Notes under the pieces: model-generated | Databases searched by the model: none | The model's input: only the letters and a program-made list of their open reading frames with translations | What the model was told of the DNA's origin: nothing | In this document: in pieces, positions 4,756 to 10,876 of the stretch | How positions within the stretch are numbered: the stretch's first letter is position 1 | Layout: each line of letters starts with the position of its first letter | NCBI GenBank assembly: GCA_017883345.1 | Contig: JADGNT010000083.1 | Coordinates: 1-10,876, forward strand | Origin: Candidatus Solibacter sp. | GTDB lineage: Bacteria; Acidobacteriota; Terriglobia; Bryobacterales; Bryobacteraceae | Length of the DNA stretch: 10,876 nt | Reading direction: 5' to 3' | Position numbers and translations under genes: made by a program

Positions 4756-7488
4756 CTACTGCAAGACGCCGGCTTTCTTGAAGTCGCCGGCTTTGACGTA
4801 GATCAGGGTGGCCGGGTCGATGTGCTTGCGGAAGGCCGCGCCGATCTGCTCCGGGGTGAGCGCGGCCACCTTGGCTTCCAGGGATTCGTCGAACTTCAGG
4901 GTGCGGTCGAAACGCTGGCGTCCGGCGAACAGACCGACCAGCGAACCATCCTCGGCGCGGCTCATGCCGCACTCCTGGAGCCAGGCTTTCTTGGCAGCGG
5001 CGACTTCGTCGGCGGTGAAGCCATCCTTGAGCGTTTTGGCGAGTTCATCGCGGAAGCTGGCTTCCACTTTGGGGGCGTTCTGCGGAGCGCTGATGGCTAA
5101 CGCCAGGAAGTTGCCGCCATCGTCCCTGGTGGGCGCGCCGAAAACGCTTTGGGCGACGTAGCTGAGACCTTCCTTATCGCGGATGCGGCGGGAGAGGCGC
5201 GTACCGAGCGGGCTGCCGCCGAACATGTAGTTGGCCATCACGACGGCCGGATAGTCCGGATCCTCATCGTTGATCTGGACCATCTCGCCCGCGATGAAGA
5301 AGGCGTTCGGCTTGTCGGGGGTCTCGATTTTCTTATCGGAGAGCGCGATCTTCTGGTACATGTTGGTGACGCGCGTGTAGCTGCCGGGGCTCTTCCAACT
5401 GCCGAAGAGTTCGCTGGCCAGTTGGGCAATTTCCGGGGTGGTGAACTGTCCGGAAACGGCGACTTCGCCGACGCTCGCACCATAGAATTGCTGGTGGAAC
5501 TTGCGGACATCGTCGAGCGTGACCTTCTTGAGGTCTTCGATCTGCTCGTCGGCGGTGGAGACATAGCGCAGGTCGCCGCGCGGATAGGGGTTCATGCGGT
5601 GCTGGAACTCGGTGAGGGCGAGGGCTTGCGGATCGCTGCGGCCGGCTTCGGCGGCGGTGATGCGCTGTAGTTTTACGGTCTCGAATTCGCTGTCCGGGAA
5701 GGCCGGTTCGCGGAGGATCTCGGCGGCGAGGCGGAGCGCGCCGGGGAGATTGGCTTCCACGGTTTCGATGCTGGCGGTGGCGCTGGTGGGGCCGCCGGAG
5801 ACATTCATTTGCGCCTTCAGGCGGTCGATTTCGTCCTGGATCTGCTGACGTGATTTGTGCTTGGTGCCGCGCATGAGAAGGCCGCCGGCGATGCCGGCAG
5901 TGGCGGCTTTGCCGAAGAGCGATTTCTCGTCGCCGTAGCGGATGGTGACCGAGGCCACCACCGTGCCGCCGCGGGTTTTGCGCGAGAGCAAGGACATTTT
6001 CAGCCCGCCGGGCAGGGTGCTGCGCACGACGCGCGATTCAATGTTGGACGGGCTGGGATCGAAGGCTTCGCCGGCGGCGACCACCGCGGTTCCTTTGAAA
6101 TCCTTGAACGTCTCGGCGATATCGGGCGTGGCCGGAATCTCGGCGCGGTCCGGGGCTTTCGTGGGAATGAAGCTGGCGAGCGTACGGTTGGATTCCTTCA
6201 GGTAGGCTTTGGCGACGCGCAGCACATCGGCCTCGCTGACCGCTCTAATGCGGTCGCGCGTGAGGAACATGAGACGCCAATCGCCCTGCGAGAAGTACTC
6301 GCTGAGATCAACAGCGACGGATTGGGAATCGTTCATTTCGAGCTCGATGTTTTTTAGCAGGCGTGTCTTGGCGCGCTCCACCTCTTCCTTGCTGGGGGGT
6401 TCGGCGGATAGGCCTTCGATCGTTTTGACGAGGATCTGGCGCGCTTCATCCAGTGATTGGTCCACCTTCAGGCTGACGGAGGCAACAATGAAGCCGGGGT
6501 CGTGGAGATCGGCCACCCCCATGGAGGCGCCGACGGCCTTCTTGTTATCCACGAGGGCCTTGTAGAGGCGTCCCGACCGAGGCTCGCCGAGAACGCCGGC
6601 GAGGACGTTGAGAGCGGCGTCGTCGGGGTGGGAACCGGCGGGGGCGTGATAGATGGCGACGAGACCTTGGGTATCGCCGACGCGGCGGAGGGTGATGGAA
6701 CGCTCGCCATCCTGGGTGGGTTCGACGGTGTAGGACTTTTCGAGTGTGCGGGTGGGCTTGGGGATGGCGCCGAAGAGCGCGGCCACCTGGGCCAGCGTCC
6801 TGGTCTCGTCGAACTTGCCGGCGATGGTCAGCAGCGCGTTATCGGGCTGGTAGTATTTTTGATAAAACGCAGCCAAGCGGCCGATCGGCACATTTTCGAT
6901 ATCGGAGCGGTTGCCAATGGTGGACTTGCCGTAATTGTGCCAGGTGTAGGCGGTTTCGAGGGCGCGCTGCATGAGCATGCGATCGGGGCTGTTTTCGCCC
7001 ATCTCGAATTCGTTGCGCACCACGGTCATTTCGGTATCGAGGAGCGGCTTTTCGATCTTGCTGTTGACCATGCGGTCGGCTTCCAGTTCCAGGGCGAACT
7101 TGAGGTTTTCGTCGCTGGCGTTGAGGGTCTCGTAGTAGTTGGTGCGGTCATAGTCAGTGCTGCCCTGCATCTCTGCGCCGTGATCCTTGAGTTCCTGCTT
7201 GACGTCCTTGCGGGTCTTGGTCTGCAGGAAGAGCATGTGCTCCAGCAGGTGGGCCATGCCGGTTTCGCCGTAGCCTTCGTGGCGCGAACCGACCATGTAA
7301 GTCATGTTGACGGTGACGTTGGGCTTGGAGGAGTCGGGGAAGAGGAGGAGGTGGAGGCCATTGGGCATGGCGTACTCGGTGATGCCTTCGACGGCGGTGA
7401 TCTTGCGGACTCCTTGAGGGAGCGTCTGGGAAAGCGCGGTGAAGGCAAAGACGAGGAGAAGCGGGAGCAATGTCTTGTTACGAGTCAT
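4756..7488 (-). CDS. Exported two-domain M16 zinc metallopeptidase
   Basis: 910 residues from ATG 7488. A basic N-terminus followed by LLPLLLVFAFTALS gives a signal peptide, so the protein should be in the periplasm or outside the cell. The first M16 domain has the inverted zinc motif HLLEH (His80, Glu83, His84) after GETGMA, and the third zinc ligand Glu160 in VVRNEFEMGEN, 76 residues after the second His as expected for pitrilysin-type enzymes. The second half (from ~residue 485, TLPGGLKMSLL) is an M16 domain in which the zinc motif is replaced by AGGLL. It retains GTRLSRRIRDKEGLSYVA, the Arg/Tyr substrate-contact region. One catalytic and one non-catalytic half is the standard M16B arrangement, closing like a clam around peptides. 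AAAGG five bases before ATG 7488 fixes the start over the in-frame GTG at 7494. It converges on the DDAH-like gene with 102 bp between stops. Confidence 0.93.
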   Translation of the reverse strand: MTRNKTLLPLLLVFAFTALSQTLPQGVRKITAVEGITEYAMPNGLHLLLFPDSSKPNVTVNMTYMVGSRHEGYGETGMAHLLEHMLFLQTKTRKDVKQELKDHGAEMQGSTDYDRTNYYETLNASDENLKFALELEADRMVNSKIEKPLLDTEMTVVRNEFEMGENSPDRMLMQRALETAYTWHNYGKSTIGNRSDIENVPIGRLAAFYQKYYQPDNALLTIAGKFDETRTLAQVAALFGAIPKPTRTLEKSYTVEPTQDGERSITLRRVGDTQGLVAIYHAPAGSHPDDAALNVLAGVLGEPRSGRLYKALVDNKKAVGASMGVADLHDPGFIVASVSLKVDQSLDEARQILVKTIEGLSAEPPSKEEVERAKTRLLKNIELEMNDSQSVAVDLSEYFSQGDWRLMFLTRDRIRAVSEADVLRVAKAYLKESNRTLASFIPTKAPDRAEIPATPDIAETFKDFKGTAVVAAGEAFDPSPSNIESRVVRSTLPGGLKMSLLSRKTRGGTVVASVTIRYGDEKSLFGKAATAGIAGGLLMRGTKHKSRQQIQDEIDRLKAQMNVSGGPTSATASIETVEANLPGALRLAAEILREPAFPDSEFETVKLQRITAAEAGRSDPQALALTEFQHRMNPYPRGDLRYVSTADEQIEDLKKVTLDDVRKFHQQFYGASVGEVAVSGQFTTPEIAQLASELFGSWKSPGSYTRVTNMYQKIALSDKKIETPDKPNAFFIAGEMVQINDEDPDYPAVVMANYMFGGSPLGTRLSRRIRDKEGLSYVAQSVFGAPTRDDGGNFLALAISAPQNAPKVEASFRDELAKTLKDGFTADEVAAAKKAWLQECGMSRAEDGSLVGLFAGRQRFDRTLKFDESLEAKVAALTPEQIGAAFRKHIDPATLIYVKAGDFKKAGVLQ

Positions 7489-7525
7489 GTGCACCTTTTG
7501 TAGGAGTATTGAAGGATTAAGACGA

Positions 7526-7534
7526 ATTATAACA
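7526..7534 (-). promoter_or_regulatory. Extended -10 promoter of the M16 peptidase gene
   Basis: On the minus strand TGTTATAAT is a perfect extended -10 element (TGn plus TATAAT). It would start transcription near 7519, giving a leader of about 30 nt with the AAAGG ribosome site. No good -35 is seen at 17 bp, which is usual for extended -10 promoters. Confidence 0.65.
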
Positions 7535-7588
7535 GGAGAGGTTTGGTAGCCGGGCTCCGGGGGCGCTTGTACGTCGAGGGATGCGATT

Positions 7589-7694
7589 TGACGCGGAGAC
7601 GCGGCGACGCTGAGGAAGACGCGGAGAGAACACAGAAGACAAACGCAACACGAGAGAACGCGGAGGAAGCGGAGAAGAGCGTGGAGAGGTGGAG
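7589..7694. repeat. Purine-rich imperfect tandem repeat
   Basis: The plus strand is almost only G, A and C, with repeated variants of GACGCGGAGA, for example TGACGCGGAGACGCGG, GAAGACGCGGAGAG, GAGAACGCGGAGG, AAGCGGAGAAGAG. The units are degenerate and unevenly spaced. It lies upstream of the ZIP gene, inside the divergent gap with the M16 gene, and has no coding sense I can support. Confidence 0.6.
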
Positions 7695-7719
7695 ATGGCT
7701 GTTACAGTAAAGGCTGATT

Positions 7720-8472
7720 ATGGGGATTACCGCGCCAGCTCTGGCTACCTTTGTGGGACTGCTTGGCGCCGTGCTCGGGATCTGGTTGACCGGGTTGCGG
7801 CAACGGGCGCGCGCGGTGGTGCCGTTCAGCGCGGGAGTCCTGCTGGGGGTGGCGCTGTTCGGACTGGTGCCGGAGCTGGCGAGCGAGATCGGGTGGCCGA
7901 TCAGCGTGTTGTTGTTTGCGGCGGGGTACGGTGCGCTCCTGCTGGTCAATCGATTCGTCTACCGGGTGTGTCCGATCTGCGCGCACGATCACGACCACAA
8001 TGCATGTTCCACCGAATTGCACGGGTTCGCGGCGCCGTTGATGGTGGCTGCCACGGTGCACAGTTTCCTGGATGGGTGGAGCGTCGCCACGGTGCAACTG
8101 GCGGTGCCGCTTGGGCTACGGGTGGCGGTGCCGCTGGCGGTAGCGCTGCACAAGCTTCCGGAAGGGATCGCGCTGGGCGGGATTCTGCGGGCGTCGGTAG
8201 GGTTGCGGAAGGTGGCGTTGGGGTGGGCGGTGCTGGCGGAAGGGTCGACCCTGGCGGGCGGCGGGTTGGGCCTGGTGATGGGGCCGCACCTGGGTTCGGA
8301 GTGGATCACCTATCCGATGGGGATCGCGGCGGGTTGGCTATTCTACCTGGGATATCATGCGGTGCACGAGGAATGGAAGCGGCGCGGGGCACGGCCGGCG
8401 TTTGTATGGGCGGGGGCCGGCGTGGCGGGGGCCGCGGTGCTGCAACGGGGAGTCGAGGCACTGTTCCGGTAG
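7720..8472 (+). CDS. ZIP-family divalent metal transporter
   Basis: 250 residues with about eight hydrophobic segments, typical for bacterial ZIP (ZupT-like) transporters in the inner membrane that import zinc or related divalent metals. The binuclear metal site is recognisable: HSFLDGWSV (His114, Asp118) in helix 4 and HKLPEGIALGGIL (His144, Glu148) in helix 5, with AEGSTLAGG (Glu174) in the next helix. Between helices 3 and 4 a short soluble loop carries CPICAHDHDHNAC (84-96), a dense Cys/His cluster that could capture or sense metal. YHAVHEEW (212-219) near the end adds two more His. The start at ATG 7720 is supported by AAAGG six bases upstream. A longer in-frame-looking reading from 7689 is another frame and is not used. 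It is monocistronic as far as can be seen; a transposase remnant follows directly. Confidence 0.9.
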   Translation: MGITAPALATFVGLLGAVLGIWLTGLRQRARAVVPFSAGVLLGVALFGLVPELASEIGWPISVLLFAAGYGALLLVNRFVYRVCPICAHDHDHNACSTELHGFAAPLMVAATVHSFLDGWSVATVQLAVPLGLRVAVPLAVALHKLPEGIALGGILRASVGLRKVALGWAVLAEGSTLAGGGLGLVMGPHLGSEWITYPMGIAAGWLFYLGYHAVHEEWKRRGARPAFVWAGAGVAGAAVLQRGVEALFR

Positions 8473-8477
8473 GCCCT

Positions 8478-8625
8478 TGGCAGTCTGGCATTGGTGTGCA
8501 GGATGAAGTGGAGTTGGAGCGTGCCGTTCGCTATGTGGAGCACCAGCGCGGTCAGCGCCGGCCTGGCAGCGAATGCAGGCGACTGGCTCTGGTCGAGCGC
8601 GCGGTTGGCAGGATTGGCCGCCCCG
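8478..8625 (+). pseudogene. RAYT/IS200-like transposase C-terminal remnant
   Basis: Frame 3 reads WQSG (8478-8489), then QDEVELERAVRYVEH ending at 8543. One base later, frame 1 continues SAVSAGLAANAGDWLWSSAR. Together this matches the end of REP-associated tyrosine transposases (Y1 transposase, IS200-like): '...LRDExELxxAxxYVxxNPVxAGLVxxxxDWxWSSAR'. The 1-nt shift between YVEH and VSAGL, an apparent small deletion before QDEVE, and loss of the N-terminal HUH catalytic region mean it is dead. It fills the gap between the convergent ZIP and RraA-like stops. Confidence 0.62.
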
Positions 8626-8635
8626 CGAGAGCAAC

Positions 8636-9352
8636 TTATCCTGTTCGCCGCAGGCGGCGGGCGAGGGCGGCGAGGGCGTCCATCATTTCGCGGCGCGCTT
8701 CCGCGAAGGCCGGCACATGAACCGCACCCGACTTTAGATAATCCAGCAGGATGGCTTCCGCCGCCACGAACTCCACCGCGGCATCGGCCACCGCTCCGGC
8801 GATCTCCAGCGGAATCGTCGCCACTCCATTGGCGTCGGCGTGCACCAGATCGCCAGGGTGAATGGTCAGGCCGCCCACGCGCACCGGACGGTGCAAATCC
8901 ACGATGTGGCTGTAGCCGTGCGAGCAGATCGCTCCATTGCTGAACGCCGGAAACCCGAGGCGCCGCACCTGATCCAGATCGCGCGCGGCGCCCGACGTGA
9001 TCAACCCCGCGGCGCCGAACGCCCGATAGGTGGTACACATGATCTCGCCGAAGGTAGCCGCCACCGGTGGGTCGTCCAGATCCTGGAATACCACCATGGC
9101 CGGCCCCGCCAATTCGGCAAACCGCGCCACCTGCTGGTCGAGCGACCCGTAGACATCGCCTTCCTGGCGCGGTTGCGCGCAACGCATTGTGGCCGTCGCT
9201 GCGTATCCCACGGCGGGCGCCATCTCGGGGAAACAGGCCCGCACGCGGCCGTCCATATATCCGGCCGTCCGCGGCCGCACTTCAAACAGTTCGATGGTGT
9301 TCGAAATCGTCGGCGTATCGAACTTCGCCAATGCCACCAGATCAATAGCCAT
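8636..9352 (-). CDS. RraA-like family protein
   Basis: 238 residues, the size of the RraA/HMG-aldolase family. These proteins form trimeric or hexameric rings; members include 4-hydroxy-4-methyl-2-oxoglutarate aldolases and the RNase E regulator RraA, and were once annotated as menaquinone methyltransferases. The signature region is present: FGEIMCTTYRAFGAAGLITS, then GAARD (Arg124, Asp125), then LGFPAFSNG, and finally PGDLVHADANGVATIPLE (167-183). In aldolases the RD pair is followed three residues later by an acidic residue; here that is Gln128 (RDLDQ), so aldolase activity is uncertain. No signal peptide is present. The start at ATG 9352 removes 46 residues of an open frame that looks non-coding. 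There is no Shine-Dalgarno; TACAAT lies 9 nt upstream. It diverges from the DUF5658-like gene. Confidence 0.87.
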   Translation of the reverse strand: MAIDLVALAKFDTPTISNTIELFEVRPRTAGYMDGRVRACFPEMAPAVGYAATATMRCAQPRQEGDVYGSLDQQVARFAELAGPAMVVFQDLDDPPVAATFGEIMCTTYRAFGAAGLITSGAARDLDQVRRLGFPAFSNGAICSHGYSHIVDLHRPVRVGGLTIHPGDLVHADANGVATIPLEIAGAVADAAVEFVAAEAILLDYLKSGAVHVPAFAEARREMMDALAALARRLRRTG

Positions 9353-9361
9353 GCAGCGCCG

Positions 9362-9367
9362 ATTGTA
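9362..9367 (-). promoter_or_regulatory. Possible -10 box for the RraA-like gene
   Basis: TACAAT on the minus strand ends 9 nt before the ATG, with no ribosome site between. If used, the transcript would be nearly leaderless. A weak TTCGTT lies 16 bp upstream as a -35 candidate. Confidence 0.35.
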
Positions 9368-9441
9368 GCGCGTGGAGTTGTCTAACGAAAGGCAACCTGG
9401 AATCTGGCGCGGCGGACATAGCAGAATGGTCGTCAGCCAAC

Positions 9442-9777
9442 ATGAGCTTTGCAATTCTCCTGGGCAGGCGCGGGCACTTCCCCACGCCATCGTTGACCGT
9501 GTTTGTCGCCCTGCAAGTGCTCGACATACTCACCACTCTGCTGGGACTGCAATTGGGAGCCAGTGAAGGCAGCATGTTTCTGAGCCGCCTGATGCGTGTC
9601 GGACCGGTGGCGGCGCTACTGATCGCCAAGATCATTGCCGTCCTGCTGGTGGCCTTGGCCTTGAAGTTCAAACGGCCTCGCGTGGTGGTCTTCCTGAATT
9701 ACTGGTTTGCCGCCGTCGTCAGTTGGAACCTGGTCGTCATCCTGCTGACTCAGTTGTCGGACGCACGCCGGAACTGA
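9442..9777 (+). CDS. Small membrane protein, DUF5658-like
   Basis: 111 residues with three predicted membrane helices: about 17-40 (LTVFVALQVLDILTTLLGL), 53-74 (GPVAALLIAKIIAVLLVAL) and 81-103 (VVVFLNYWFAAVVSWNLVVI). The layout 'LDxxTTxxxLxxGAxEGxxxxxxLM' followed by an 'AKIxxV' helix is what I know from DUF5658, small proteins of unknown function common in Acidobacteria and Bacilli. In that family the loop after helix 1 is usually 'xEANPLM'; here it is GASEGSMFLSRLM, so the NP pair is missing. No Shine-Dalgarno is evident before ATG 9442. A PA14 gene follows on the same strand 41 bp later and may be cotranscribed. No function can be assigned. Confidence 0.75.
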   Translation: MSFAILLGRRGHFPTPSLTVFVALQVLDILTTLLGLQLGASEGSMFLSRLMRVGPVAALLIAKIIAVLLVALALKFKRPRVVVFLNYWFAAVVSWNLVVILLTQLSDARRN

Positions 9778-9818
9778 GCGTCCTGCCGCCTCGCGTCGAT
9801 TGCGTCTATCATTGAAAC

Positions 9819-10469
9819 ATGCCCACCGGGTATACCCTGGCCGCTGCTGCCTGCTTGGCACTCTCCGTCGCCAGGGCGCAAATCCCCACCATTCGTGACG
9901 CGCCTATCACGACCTTCGGCGTCACCGTGGTCGATCCGTATGGCCTCCGCGGCGATATCTACCTGCTCCGTCCCGATACGGACCGGCTCCCCAAGTTCGA
10001 GAAACTGGAACCCGCCGGCGCCGTTTACACCAGCGCCCTCAACATTCCACCCCGCGATTTTCAGGAAGGCTTCCCTGGCGTCACCGACCGCTTCGAGTGG
10101 TTCGCCATCGATTACAGCGGGTATTTCTATGTCGACAATCCCGGCAAGTACCGCTTCCTGCTTGCCTCCGACGATGGGTCCAAGCTTTATATCGATAACA
10201 AAACCGTGATTGAGAATGACGGCATCCACAGCATGCACGCCGAGGAGGGCAGCATCACTCTGGATGGCGGAATCCACCGCATCCGCCTCTCCTACTTCCA
10301 GGGTCCCCGTGCGGCTGTGGCCCTGATTCTCGCCGTGGCGCGTCCCGGCGAGGACTGGCGGATCTTCAGCACCAACGAATTCCGCCCGCCACGCAATCCG
10401 GCGGACTGGAAGTACGGCGACCCGAACAACTTGCCCGGCGACGAACCTGCCGGCAAGCGGAAGAAATAA
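9819..10469 (+). CDS. Secreted PA14-domain protein
   Basis: 216 residues. The N-terminus MPTGYTLAAAACLALSVARA followed by Q is a signal peptide with an ARA cleavage site at residue 20. Residues ~60-175 form a PA14-type beta-sandwich: EWFAIDYSGYFYVDNPGKY, then FLLASDDGSKLYIDN, then GIHSMHAEEGSITLDGGIH, then IRLSYFQGPRAAVAL. The 'F.L.SDDGSKLYID' strand pair and 'H....G.I.L..G.H.I.L.YFQG' are the standard marks. PA14 domains commonly bind carbohydrate next to glycosidases, adhesins or toxins. Here the domain stands alone with a short Pro/Lys-rich tail, so the protein may be a free binding module. There is no Shine-Dalgarno; TATCAT lies 6 nt before the ATG. A strong hairpin follows the stop by 13 nt. 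Confidence 0.85.
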   Translation: MPTGYTLAAAACLALSVARAQIPTIRDAPITTFGVTVVDPYGLRGDIYLLRPDTDRLPKFEKLEPAGAVYTSALNIPPRDFQEGFPGVTDRFEWFAIDYSGYFYVDNPGKYRFLLASDDGSKLYIDNKTVIENDGIHSMHAEEGSITLDGGIHRIRLSYFQGPRAAVALILAVARPGEDWRIFSTNEFRPPRNPADWKYGDPNNLPGDEPAGKRKK

Positions 10470-10473
10470 AGAA

Positions 10474-10494
10474 CGCTCCCTCACGGTCGCGGCT
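10474..10494. repeat. Short dispersed repeat, copy 2
   Basis: Matches 1103-1122 apart from one extra C at 10482. Its right half is the left arm of the hairpin at 10483-10514. Confidence 0.55.
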
Positions 10495-10514
10495 CCGATT
10501 CGAGCCGCGACCGT
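10483..10514 (+). terminator. Strong hairpin after the PA14 gene
   Basis: ACGGTCGCGGCTC (10483-10495) pairs perfectly with GAGCCGCGACCGT (10502-10514) around a 6-nt loop: 13 bp, mostly GC. It begins 13 nt after the PA14 stop. The plus strand then has an A-run rather than a U-run, so intrinsic termination on plus is not classic. On the minus strand the hairpin is followed about 10 nt later by a T-rich stretch, so it could serve NuoM read-through as well. Confidence 0.55.
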
Positions 10515-10536
10515 CAGAACGTGAGAAAAAACAAAT

Positions 10537-10611
10537 GGCCGCCGATGAACGCCGATAAACGCTGATGAATACAAGATGCTTATCGGTGTTCATCTGCGTT
10601 AATCGGCGGCC
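10537..10611. repeat. REP-like imperfect palindrome with 10-bp period
   Basis: Arms 10537-10566 and 10582-10611 are complementary at 25 of 30 positions, with the outer 10 bp perfect, around a 15-nt loop. The left arm is itself three tandem 10-mers: GCCGATGAAC, GCCGATAAAC, GCTGATGAAT. The right arm carries the same periodicity inverted. The flanks continue the symmetry weakly (GTGAGAAAAA at 10521-10530 against TTTTTCACAT at 10621-10630). The position between the convergent PA14 and NuoM genes is typical for REP/BIME-type elements and also lets it act as a terminator. Confidence 0.72.
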
Positions 10612-10645
10612 CCTAAATGATTTTTCACATGAGCAACTTTCGCCG

Positions 10646-10876
10646 CTAGCGCAACGAGGCGCTGGGAAGCGGGGCTACCGCGTCCAGCGGGTTTACCAGA
10701 TGACGCTCGGCGTAATAGCCCGGATGCACGCGCTCCACGATCTTCGCCACCGGACGCTCCAGCACCCGGAAATAAGGCTGCGGGTTCAATCCGATCCAGA
10801 ACGCCCAGACGATCAGCGGCGCGAACACCGCGATCTCACGCCACGAAAGATCCTTGAGCAGCGAGTTCTTTTCCTT
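10646..10876 (-). CDS. nuoM: NADH-quinone oxidoreductase subunit M, C-terminal end (partial)
   Basis: The minus strand is open from the window edge (10876) to TAG at 10646-10648, giving the last 76 residues. The sequence has KNSLLKDLSWREIAVFAPLI, then VWAFWIGLNPQPYFRVLE, then PVAKIVERVHPGYY. This is the end of NuoM: the cytoplasmic loop 'DLxxREixxxaPL', the last transmembrane helix, and the 'GxxPxPfxxxxxxxvxxi' tail. NuoM is one of the antiporter-like, proton-pumping membrane subunits of complex I. It would normally be followed by nuoN; here nuoM is followed by convergent, unrelated genes, so any nuoN lies elsewhere or upstream in a different order. The start is outside the window. Confidence 0.85.
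   Translation of the reverse strand, partial: KEKNSLLKDLSWREIAVFAPLIVWAFWIGLNPQPYFRVLERPVAKIVERVHPGYYAERHLVNPLDAVAPLPSASLR

Noticed and set aside
3942..4781. Plus-strand frame of 279 codons over the DDAH-like gene
   Set aside because: Gly/Arg-rich shadow; the DDAH frame keeps all active-site residues.
6457..7503. Plus-strand open frame of 348 codons opposite the M16 gene
   Set aside because: It shares codon phase with the high-GC M16 gene, giving a Gly/Val/Ala-rich shadow; the minus strand has HLLEH and a signal peptide.
7689..8720. 343-codon frame over the ZIP gene and transposase remnant
   Set aside because: Over the ZIP gene it is an Arg/Gly-rich shadow. Only its short section at 8478-8543 is meaningful, as part of the transposase remnant.
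1..10876. A new defence, CRISPR or biosynthetic system
   Set aside because: No direct-repeat array, nuclease-helicase set, toxin-antitoxin pair or biosynthetic cluster is visible. The genes are mostly single housekeeping or accessory units on alternating strands.

Overview
The window reads as a stretch of chromosome from a high-GC soil-type bacterium. The gene styles (secreted Kelch and PA14 proteins, a two-domain M16 peptidase, an RraA-like enzyme, NuoM) and the many short dispersed repeats suggest Acidobacteriota, perhaps a Solibacter/Bryobacter relative. That placement is inference from gene content. No rRNA, tRNA, CRISPR array, prophage or defence cassette is visible.

Left part (1-1993) is a decayed zone. 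A short Kelch-repeat protein lies on the minus strand (220-1071) with hairpins behind its stop. Next comes the C-terminal half of a tyrosine recombinase (about 1260-1789), broken by a frameshift and a premature TAG. It abuts the first ~60 codons of a GH16-type glycoside hydrolase (1993-1808, minus), itself broken by a TAG in the signal peptide and cut off where the recombinase-derived DNA begins.

Middle part (1990-4653): a DJ-1/PfpI-family gene (minus) whose stop overlaps the GH16 start as ATGA, and whose nucleophile position is Gly instead of Cys. It diverges over 42 bp from a BaiN/HI0933-type flavoprotein (plus), followed by a dimethylarginine dimethylaminohydrolase (DDAH)-like enzyme with its active-site residues in place.

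Right-middle (4756-8630): a large exported M16 zinc peptidase (minus) with a clear extended -10 promoter; a purine-rich repeat tract; a ZIP-family metal transporter (plus) with a Cys/His-rich loop; and a frameshifted C-terminal remnant of a REP-associated (RAYT/IS200-like) transposase.

Right end (8636-10876): an RraA-like protein (minus), a small DUF5658-like membrane protein and a secreted PA14-domain protein (plus), then the C-terminal end of NuoM (complex I, minus) running off the window. The 10470-10645 gap holds a strong terminator-like hairpin and a REP-like palindrome built on a 10-bp period, with a related half-site at 3827-3850.

I see no convincing new multi-gene system. The points most worth a second look are the GH16/recombinase junction, the Cys-less DJ-1 protein, and the REP-like repeats sharing the window with a transposase remnant.
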